DNA of 5,139 nt from Acetobacteraceae bacterium (lineage in GTDB: Bacteria > Pseudomonadota > Alphaproteobacteria > Acetobacterales > Acetobacteraceae): the NCBI GenBank assembly GCA_027323595.1, contig DAHWBL010000383.1, positions 1 to 5,139 of the forward strand, in the 5' to 3' direction. Below the pieces are notes generated by a model. The model had not been told where the DNA came from, did no database searches, and worked only from the letters and a program-made list of their open reading frames with translations. Made by a program: the position numbers and the translations under genes. Below, piece by piece: positions 1 through 4,472 of this stretch (position 1 is the first letter of the stretch; each line of letters opens with the position of its first letter).

Positions 1-112
1 CGCCCACGACCTCATCGACGGCGCGGACATAGGTGTCGGAGGCGGCATGGTTGGGCGCGCCGAACGGGCCGAACAGCTTGCGGCAGCAGGAAATGCCGAT
101 GAGGGGCTTCAT
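1..112 (-). CDS. Peptidase C26 / gamma-glutamyl-GABA hydrolase family protein, N-terminal fragment
   Basis: This is the first 37 codons of a gene that runs off the left edge. The ATG is at 112-110. The protein opens MKPLIGISCCRK, followed by a PNHAASDTYVRAVDEVVG segment at residues 20-37. This is the usual start of class-I glutamine-amidotransferase-like hydrolases of the PuuD/C26 type: a first beta strand 'PLIGIS', then a helix with the 'Y..AV' pattern before the substrate pocket. Family members hydrolyse gamma-glutamyl amides such as gamma-glutamyl-GABA in the cytoplasm, using a Cys-His-Glu triad. The triad lies downstream and cannot be seen here. No clear Shine-Dalgarno sequence precedes the ATG, which sits inside the last unit of a 14-bp tandem repeat. 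An in-frame ATG 42 bases upstream meets a TGA after five codons, so 112 is the furthest usable start. Substrate is unknown; the family call is from N-terminal resemblance only. Confidence 0.75.
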   Translation of the reverse strand, partial: MKPLIGISCCRKLFGPFGAPNHAASDTYVRAVDEVVG

Positions 113-178
113 CCGGGCAGGGTCATCTGAGCGGTGTCATCCGGGCAGTGTCATCTGGGCGGGGCCATCCGGGCGAGA
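109..178. repeat. Five-copy 14-bp tandem repeat at the start of the C26 hydrolase gene
   Basis: Five head-to-tail units of exactly 14 bp lie at 109-122, 123-136, 137-150, 151-164 and 165-178. Plus-strand units are TCATCCGGGCAGGG, TCATCTGAGCGGTG, TCATCCGGGCAGTG, TCATCTGGGCGGGG and CCATCCGGGCGAGA. CATC is kept in all five. The units alternate between an ATCCGGGCA/G form and an ATCTGRGCG form, so the array can also be read as a 28-bp dimer repeat. On the coding strand every unit carries GATG, and four carry GATGA. The unit nearest the gene supplies the start codon of the hydrolase. Function is unknown: it could be a binding array, or slippage-born DNA in a leader. Confidence 0.85.
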
Positions 179-235
179 GGGTTATCCGGTTCGAGTGGCG
201 CGAGGGTGTCGGGCGAAGCAGGCAATTTGAAGGCC

Positions 236-268
236 AATCGGTGAGCGGGAGGTTGCAAACGCCCGATT
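236..268. other. Weak dyad in the gap between the lolA-like gene and the C26 gene
   Basis: AATCGG at 236-241 is the exact reverse complement of CCGATT at 263-268. An inner GCG (245-247) can pair with CGC (260-262), leaving a three-base bulge and a 12-base loop. Neither side has the T-run expected of an intrinsic terminator on the minus strand. It could be a poor terminator after the lolA-like gene, or an operator for the hydrolase gene. In GC-rich DNA a 6+3 stem with a long loop may also be chance. Confidence 0.25.
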
Positions 269-286
269 TTGTCCCGGGTGGGTCAA

Positions 287-877
287 TTATTGGTCACTGA
301 CGCTGAACAGGCTGTCCGGATAGGTGGCGCCGAACTGCATGTCCGACAGCGACACCCTGGTCTGTCGGCGCTGCGCGTCGGTGACGATCCATTGCACGAG
401 GATCAGCGGGCGGTCGCGGAAGATGAGGGTGAGGCTGCCCTCGCCGGGGGTGGCGGCACGGGTGAGGGTGAGCGAGATGAGCCCGGCGTCGCGCTCGACG
501 GCGAGAATTTTGAGGCTGCCGTCGTCGAGATCGATGCGCTCGGCGAGCAGGATGCCGAGCGGGGTGCGGGCGAGCGGGATGGTGGTGGTCTGGCCCAGCT
601 CGCTGTCGTGGAAGGTGAGCTGGCCGCCGCCGGCGACCAGCAGCAGCGGCGAGGGCTTGTCATATTCGAAGCGCATCCGGCCGGGGCGCACCAGCCAGGC
701 GGTGCCGCGGCTGATCTGGCCGGAATCGGCGGCCTGGATGAAGCGCGCCTTGAGGCTGCGCAGCGCGTTGAGCCAGGTGCCGATGCGGGCGATGTCGGCG
801 TGGTCGGTGGCGGTGGTGGCGGCGGCGGGAAGGGCCAGCAGCAGCGGGGCGGCGAGCAGGGCGCGGCGGGCGATCAT
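287..877 (-). CDS. lolA: LolA-type periplasmic outer-membrane lipoprotein carrier
   Basis: The product is 196 residues, close to the usual LolA length. LolA accepts outer-membrane lipoproteins from the inner-membrane LolCDE transporter and carries them across the periplasm in a beta-barrel-like hydrophobic cavity. Residues 1-23 form a Sec signal peptide: MIARR, a Leu/Ala-rich core, then AAATTA before TDHAD. The early helix ends in LKARFIQ (42-48), matching the family's 'F.a.F.Q' motif. RPGRMRFEYDKP at 64-75 is the family core; R64 aligns with Arg43 of mature E. coli LolA, which matters for lipoprotein transfer. The C-terminal FGATYPDSLFSV fits the last family strand. The ATG at 877 overlaps the TGA of the upstream YcgN gene (ATGA), with no Shine-Dalgarno sequence, so translation is probably coupled. 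No LolB is nearby; alphaproteobacteria generally lack one, and LolA may do both jobs. A LolA-like paralogue with another cargo is possible. Confidence 0.88.
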   Translation of the reverse strand: MIARRALLAAPLLLALPAAATTATDHADIARIGTWLNALRSLKARFIQAADSGQISRGTAWLVRPGRMRFEYDKPSPLLLVAGGGQLTFHDSELGQTTTIPLARTPLGILLAERIDLDDGSLKILAVERDAGLISLTLTRAATPGEGSLTLIFRDRPLILVQWIVTDAQRRQTRVSLSDMQFGATYPDSLFSVSDQ

Positions 878-1338
878 GTCGGTTTGCGCGCGCGCGGCGC
901 GCGGCCTGGCCAGCTCACGATATGGTGCTCCAGCGGGCCGGCGGTGCGTTCACTGACGGCGCGGTCGCGCACCGAGATGCCGGCCTGGTGGACGGTCTCG
1001 GGGTCGCCGGAGACCAGCGGGTGCCACCAGGCGAGGTCGCGGCCTTCCTCCAGCCGGCGATAGGCGCAGCTCGGCGGCAGCCAGTCGATGGCGGCGACCT
1101 CGGCTTGGGTGAGGCGCACGCAGTCGGGCACGCGGCGGCGGCGCTGCGCGTAATCGGTGCAGCGGCAGGTCTGCAGATCGAGCAGGCGGCAGGCGACGTT
1201 GGTGAAGGAGAGGCTGTCATCCTCCTCGTGCCGCAATTTGTGCAGGCAGCAGCGGCCGCAGCCGTCGCACAGCGATTCCCACTCCGCGGTGGTCATTTCG
1301 GCGAGTGTTTTGCGGCGCCAGAACGCGGGTTCGGACAC
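874..1338 (-). CDS. ycgN: YcgN-family (UPF0260) cysteine cluster protein
   Basis: The product is a 154-residue soluble protein of the YkgJ/YcgN zinc-or-iron cysteine-cluster superfamily; its biochemical role is not established. It opens MSEPAFWRRKTLAEM and then WESLCDGCGRCCLHKL, the family hallmark, with Cys at 24, 27, 30 and 31. Further cysteines at 50, 58, 60, 73 and 91 lie in family contexts: FTNVACRLL, TCRCTDY, VPDCVRL and LPPSCAYR. All would suit metal binding. WWHPLVSG (104-111) and the GISVRD segment (120-125) are also typical of the C-terminal half. The start is a GTG at 1338, chosen because family members begin with the same MSEPFW-like stretch; the next Met, residue 15, would remove it. 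There is no purine-rich ribosome site, but the SYLF stop is only 14 bases upstream. The gene ends by overlapping the lolA-like ATG. Confidence 0.9.
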   Translation of the reverse strand: MSEPAFWRRKTLAEMTTAEWESLCDGCGRCCLHKLRHEEDDSLSFTNVACRLLDLQTCRCTDYAQRRRRVPDCVRLTQAEVAAIDWLPPSCAYRRLEEGRDLAWWHPLVSGDPETVHQAGISVRDRAVSERTAGPLEHHIVSWPGRAPRARKPT

Positions 1339-1352
1339 GAGAGGGGCAGTGC

Positions 1353-2147
1353 TCAGCGGGGCGCGGCCAGCGGCTGGGAGCGCACCGCGCCGGTGGGGGC
1401 GGGGCTGGCGGGCGGCGGTGCGCCGGGTGGCGGATCAAGCCGCGGGGCGGGCGCGGCGGCGGGGGCGCCGTAGCGCATCAGGATGGCGCGCAGCGGGTCC
1501 GCGCCGGGGTTGTTGACCTCCATCTGCATGGTGATCTGCCGGGCCGCCAGCGGCTTGCCGTAATAGGCGTTGTTGGCCTTGGTGTCGGTGGCGACGATGC
1601 TGCCGCTGAGCGAGATTCCGGCGAACAGGCCACGCGATTTTTGAAACGCGATGATGTCGGCGCCGATCGCCGCGGTGGTGGCGGCCTCGGCGCCGCCGCC
1701 ATAGCTGGCGATGGCGAGGTCGGCCGAGGCGCCGAGCTTGAGCTGGTCGTCCATCACCGAGGCGAGGCCCTTGTCGGTCAGGATGGCCATCAGCAGGGCG
1801 CTGTCCTGGATGCCGACCTGAAAGCCGAAGCTGCCGCTGCCCAGGCTGTAGAAGGCGGGGTCGGACCAGGAGCCGGCGCCGTCGCGGGCGAGCAGCACGC
1901 ACGAGCCGCCCTGGCCGCCGAGCAGGAAGCTGGCCTTGAACAGCCGCGGGCAGACCATCACCCCGCGCGCCTTGCGCAGGAAATCCACCACGTTGGGGTC
2001 GGGCGGGTTGCCGACGATCTCCTGCACCGACAGGGTGGCGCGATCGACCAGCGCCTGCTGGTCGGACTGGGCGCGCGCGGTGGCGGGCAGCAGACAGGCG
2101 GCGGTCAGCAGGCAGAGTGTCGCCCGGATGGCGGTGGCATATCGCAT
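1353..2147 (-). CDS. Secreted SYLF-domain (Ysc84/DUF500) lipid-binding-type protein
   Basis: The product is 264 residues. SYLF domains bind phosphoinositides in eukaryotes (SH3YL1, Ysc84); bacterial members are mostly uncharacterised exported proteins. Residues 1-26 form a signal peptide, cut after PATARA before QSDQQ. The SYLF domain covers roughly 33-210. It shows FLRKARGVMVCPRLFKA (56-72) followed by a Gly-rich LLGGQGGSCVLLARD (75-89), then a second Gly-rich turn GSGSFGFQVGIQ (103-114), a DLAIASYG strand and KSRGLFAGISLSGSIV (170-185). An Asn/Tyr segment, NNAYYGKP (192-199), closes the fold. From about 228 the protein is a Pro/Ala-rich, probably disordered tail. Cys66 and Cys83 could pair in the periplasm. 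The ATG at 2147 has AAGGAGG five bases upstream. The frame is open to an ATG at 2237, but that extension would bury the signal peptide. It could be periplasmic or surface-associated; the sequence does not decide. Confidence 0.9.
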   Translation of the reverse strand: MRYATAIRATLCLLTAACLLPATARAQSDQQALVDRATLSVQEIVGNPPDPNVVDFLRKARGVMVCPRLFKASFLLGGQGGSCVLLARDGAGSWSDPAFYSLGSGSFGFQVGIQDSALLMAILTDKGLASVMDDQLKLGASADLAIASYGGGAEAATTAAIGADIIAFQKSRGLFAGISLSGSIVATDTKANNAYYGKPLAARQITMQMEVNNPGADPLRAILMRYGAPAAAPAPRLDPPPGAPPPASPAPTGAVRSQPLAAPR

Positions 2148-2152
2148 CGCGG

Positions 2153-2159
2153 CCTCCTT
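2153..2159 (-). promoter_or_regulatory. Strong ribosome binding site of the SYLF gene
   Basis: The coding strand reads AAGGAGG, a perfect anti-Shine-Dalgarno match, with a five-base spacer CCGCG to the ATG at 2147. It fixes the start of the SYLF gene and rules out the upstream in-frame ATG at 2237. It is the only strong ribosome site in the window; the other starts have none or rely on overlap. The 89-base gap in which it lies suggests that SYLF translation is independent of the phosphatase gene. Confidence 0.85.
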
Positions 2160-2236
2160 GTTGGCGGCGCACACTGCACCGGCGCGCCGCGTCGGCTCAA
2201 GTCGGGCTGTGTGACGCTTGGTTTCAGGAGGGCGCA

Positions 2237-2851
2237 TCAGCCGATCGCGACCTCGTCATTGACGCAGACCACGCGCCAGCCGGCGGCCTCGCGGTCGAGC
2301 CGGGTGAGCGAGAGATTGCCGACCGAGAAATGCAGCGCCTGGTCGGGGCCGATGCGCAGCGCGTGGGCGATGGCGGCACGGATGGCGCCGCCGTGGCTGA
2401 CGATGACGCTGTCGCCGCCGTGGCTGGCGATGGCCTCGATCGCCGGGCCGACGCGGGCGATGACGTCGGCCATGCTCTCGCCGCCGGGCGGGCGCTCGGC
2501 GCCGGCGAGCGGCCAGAAGGCGTGCGCGGGCTCGGCCAGCAGCGGCGGCAGACGGTCATGCGCCAGGCCCTGCCACTGGCCGAGCGACTGCTCGATCAGC
2601 GCCGGCTCCTCGGTGAGGGCGGCGGCGGGGTAGCCGGCGGCGAAGATCGTCTCGGCGGTGCGGCGGGTGCGCGACAGCGGCGTGCACAGCCAGCGCGCCG
2701 GGCGCGGCAGGCGGGCGGCCAGAACCTCATAAATGCGGCGGTGCGCCACCAGCCCCTCGGGGCAGAGCGCGACATCCATGGTGCCGTACAGGAACGCGCG
2801 GGCGTTCTGCTCGACCAGCGCATGGCGGATCAGCCAGAGCCTCGCGGTCAT
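2237..2851 (-). CDS. Histidine phosphatase family protein (phosphoglycerate-mutase-like)
   Basis: The product is a 204-residue cytoplasmic protein. Family members use a phosphohistidine intermediate to dephosphorylate small molecules or proteins. LWLIRHALVEQN (5-16) contains the catalytic R9-H10; the motif is RHA rather than the commoner RHG, a known variant. TPLSRTRRTAETI (57-69) gives the second phosphate-pocket Arg (R61). EEPALIEQSLGQWQG (81-95) carries the likely proton-donor Glu (E87), and VIVSHGGAIRA (149-159) the second active-site His (H153). PGGESMADV (122-130) is also typical, so all core residues are intact. The layout is close to CobC/alpha-ribazole-phosphatase-like members, but no cobalamin gene is here, so substrate is open. 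The ATG at 2851 overlaps the permease TGA (ATGA), placing it in one translational unit with the transporter. The TGA at 2239-2237 is followed by the 89-base gap to the SYLF gene. Confidence 0.92.
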   Translation of the reverse strand: MTARLWLIRHALVEQNARAFLYGTMDVALCPEGLVAHRRIYEVLAARLPRPARWLCTPLSRTRRTAETIFAAGYPAAALTEEPALIEQSLGQWQGLAHDRLPPLLAEPAHAFWPLAGAERPPGGESMADVIARVGPAIEAIASHGGDSVIVSHGGAIRAAIAHALRIGPDQALHFSVGNLSLTRLDREAAGWRVVCVNDEVAIG

Positions 2852-3660
2852 TCGCCGATGCTCAGCAGCGCGCCCGAGCGCCGCGCGGCGCGGAACTGCG
2901 CGGCGAACAGGGCGGCGCCGGCGGCCAGCCACACGAGGTTGAGCCCGGCGGCGGCGGCCAGATGGCGCCAGGCGATCACGCCCGGGCCGAGCAGCGCGCG
3001 CATGCCCTCGAACACGTGCGCCGACGGCAGCAGCAGCGCCACCGGTTGCAGCCAGCCGGGCAGCGAGGCGACCGGGTAATAGATCGCCGACAGCGGGGCG
3101 AGGCCGAACAGCACCGACCAGGCGAGCGCTTCGGCACCCGCGCCGTGGCGCAGGATCAGCGCCACCACTCCGAGCGCGACCGCCCAGCCCATCAGCATCA
3201 GATTGGCGAAGAACAGCACCAGCACCGGGCCGGCGGCGAACAAATTGAAGCCATACAGCGCCCAGGCCAGCAGGATCGCGGGCAGCACGCCGGCGGCCAT
3301 GCGGATGGCGGCCATGCCGATCAGGGCGGCGACCAGCTCCCACGGCCGCAGCGGGCTGACGAACACGTGGCCCAGATTGCGCGACCAGAGTTCCTCCAGG
3401 AACGAGATGGCGAAGCCCATCTGGCTGCGCAGGGTGATCTCCCACAGCAGCACCCCGCCGAGCAGCAGCCCGGCGGCGATGGCCAGCGTGCCCGAGCCGC
3501 GGCTGGCCAGATAGCGCGCGGTGAAGCCCCAGATGCACATCTGCAGGGTGGGCCAGTAGGCGAGTTCGAGCAGGCGTGGCCAGGAGCGGCGGAACAGCGC
3601 GAGGTGGCGATACATCAGGCCCCAGATTCGGCGTGCGCTGAGGCGGGCGGCGGCGTTCAT
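2848..3660 (-). CDS. ABC-2 type transporter permease
   Basis: The product is a 270-residue inner-membrane protein, the usual size for a single ABC-2 membrane subunit. A short cytoplasmic start (MNAAARLSARRIW) and an amphipathic stretch RHLALFRRSWPRLLEL lead into six hydrophobic segments at about 33-51, 59-76, 109-137, 144-170, 180-201 and 229-256. Between segments 2 and 3 lies a cytoplasmic loop with FLEELWSRNLGHVFVSP (87-103), which would contact the ATPase. 'SAIYYPVASLPGWLQPVALLLP' (191-212) followed by HVFEGMRALL (215-224) is the typical C-terminal ABC-2 signature seen in NodJ- and DrrB-like exporters. The ATG at 3660 overlaps the ATPase stop (ATGA) and its own stop overlaps the phosphatase ATG. 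The partner is therefore certain by context. The transported molecule cannot be read from the sequence; export of a lipid, polysaccharide or drug-like compound is the family norm. Confidence 0.92.
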   Translation of the reverse strand: MNAAARLSARRIWGLMYRHLALFRRSWPRLLELAYWPTLQMCIWGFTARYLASRGSGTLAIAAGLLLGGVLLWEITLRSQMGFAISFLEELWSRNLGHVFVSPLRPWELVAALIGMAAIRMAAGVLPAILLAWALYGFNLFAAGPVLVLFFANLMLMGWAVALGVVALILRHGAGAEALAWSVLFGLAPLSAIYYPVASLPGWLQPVALLLPSAHVFEGMRALLGPGVIAWRHLAAAAGLNLVWLAAGAALFAAQFRAARRSGALLSIGE

Positions 3661-4394
3661 ACGACATGCTCCGTTGGCGCGCGGGCGATATCCAGAAACA
3701 CCTGTTCCAGATCCTCGCGGCCATAGCGCGAGATCAGCTCGGCGGGGGCGCCGCGATCGACGATGCGGCCGGCGCGCAGCATGACCACGTCGGAGCACAT
3801 GCGTTCCACCTCCGCCATGTTGTGCGAGGCGAGCAGGATGGTGCAGCCGCTTTGCGCGCGATAGCGTTCGAGCAGCGAGCGCACGAAATCGCCGGTGTCG
3901 GGGTCAAGGCTCGCGGTGGGTTCGTCGAGCAGCAGCAGCTCGGGGCGGTTGATCAGCGATTTGGCCAGCGCCACGCGGGTTTTCTGGCCGGCGGAGAGCT
4001 GTCCGGCGGGGCGGTCGAGCAGGGTGGTGAGATCGAGCAGGTCGGCCAGCTCGGCGATGCGGGCTTGTGTGCGCGGCACGCCGTAGAGATGGGCGTAGAC
4101 GCGCAGATTTTCGGCCACACTCAGCCGGTGCGGCAGCGAGATGTAGGGCGAGGAGAAATTCATCCGCGCCAGGGCGGCGAAGCGGTCGGTTGCCATGTCG
4201 TGGCCGAGCACCTGGATGCGCCCGGCGGTGGGCAGCAGCAGGCCGAGCAGCATGGCGATGGTGGTGGTCTTGCCGGCGCCGTTGCCGCCGAGCAGGCCGA
4301 TGGTGGCGCCGGTGGGGATGCGGAAGCTGACATCGTCCACCGCCAGCGTCGGGCCGTATGATTTGGTGAGATGTTCGACCACGACCGCGTCCAT
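3657..4394 (-). CDS. ABC transporter ATP-binding protein with a non-canonical Q-loop
   Basis: The product is a 245-residue nucleotide-binding subunit that powers the overlapping ABC-2 permease. In order it shows an A-loop Tyr (Y13 in KSYG), Walker A GGNGAGKTT (36-44), signature LSAGQ (133-137), Walker B LLLLDEP (153-159) with catalytic E158, D-loop SLDPD (162-166) and H-loop H191 in ASHNM. The Q-loop region reads MNFSSPYISLPHRLSV (78-93), with no Gln at the expected place. Ser82 appears to replace it; an FSSPY-type sequence occurs in a recognisable subgroup of ABC-2 ATPases, so this is probably a subgroup trait and not decay. The C-terminal REDLEQVFLDIAR (226-238) is the usual end of NodI/DrrA/CcmA-like exporters. 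The ATG at 4394 lacks a good Shine-Dalgarno sequence and is preceded by a GC hairpin. The 3' end overlaps the permease start by four bases. Confidence 0.93.
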   Translation of the reverse strand: MDAVVVEHLTKSYGPTLAVDDVSFRIPTGATIGLLGGNGAGKTTTIAMLLGLLLPTAGRIQVLGHDMATDRFAALARMNFSSPYISLPHRLSVAENLRVYAHLYGVPRTQARIAELADLLDLTTLLDRPAGQLSAGQKTRVALAKSLINRPELLLLDEPTASLDPDTGDFVRSLLERYRAQSGCTILLASHNMAEVERMCSDVVMLRAGRIVDRGAPAELISRYGREDLEQVFLDIARAPTEHVV

Positions 4395-4395
4395 G

Positions 4396-4412
4396 CCGCC
4401 CGTGTAGGGCGG
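4396..4412 (-). other. GC hairpin one base before the ABC ATPase start codon
   Basis: CCGCCC at 4396-4401 and GGGCGG at 4407-4412 form a perfect 6-bp all-GC stem around a 5-base loop. Only one base separates it from the ATG at 4394-4392. In the transcript the stem would occupy exactly the ribosome-binding region, and no other Shine-Dalgarno sequence is present. It lacks a T-run on the minus strand, so it is not a typical intrinsic terminator. It may lower initiation or reflect composition; no regulator is implied. Confidence 0.4.
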
Positions 4413-4430
4413 GCGCGGGGCGCTGCCAAG

Positions 4431-4472
4431 GGATCAGTTTGCGCGGGTGAGGGATCAGTTGGCGCGGGTGAG
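4431..4472. repeat. 21-bp tandem duplication across the stop codon of the EAL-like gene
   Basis: Positions 4431-4451 and 4452-4472 are adjacent direct repeats of 21 bp that differ at one base (T4440 against G4461). On the coding strand each unit encodes L-T-R-A-N-stop plus one Ser codon in the same reading phase. The gene therefore ends LTRAN-stop and is followed in phase by a second S-LTRAN-stop. The outer copy (4431-4451) lies in the gap before the ABC ATPase. One mismatch suggests a fairly recent slippage or unequal-exchange event. Confidence 0.9.

Noticed and set aside
33..230. A 65-codon plus-strand frame at the left end
   Set aside because: It runs antisense to the hydrolase N-terminus and through the 14-bp repeats; no family resemblance and no ribosome site.
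262..278. CCCG/CGGG hairpin after the lolA-like stop as a terminator
   Set aside because: Only four base pairs with a nine-base loop and no T-run on the minus strand.
258..286. TTGACC at 286-281 as a -35 element for the hydrolase gene
   Set aside because: No acceptable -10 hexamer 16-18 bases downstream (the sequence there reads GGCGTT or similar).
2173..2200. Possible promoter for the SYLF gene: TTGAGC, 16-base spacer, TGCAGT
   Set aside because: The -35 element is fair but the -10 element is poor, and the spacer is largely GC; not strong enough to list as a feature.
2148..2237. A 30-residue N-terminal extension of the SYLF protein from ATG 2237, overlapping the phosphatase stop as TGATG
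   Set aside because: The extension would place the signal peptide inside the protein, and the strong AAGGAGG site sits five bases before the ATG at 2147.
1305..2633. A 442-codon open frame on the plus strand
   Set aside because: It lies opposite the SYLF, YcgN and phosphatase genes, is Gly/Ala/Arg-rich low-complexity sequence without family motifs, and has no ribosome site. Long antisense frames are expected in DNA this GC-rich.
2117..4361. Other long plus-strand frames (2117-3079, 2962-3726, 3666-4361)
   Set aside because: They mirror the phosphatase, permease and ATPase genes, whose motifs are complete on the minus strand. Their translations are His/Gln/Gly/Ala-rich and lack recognisable domains.
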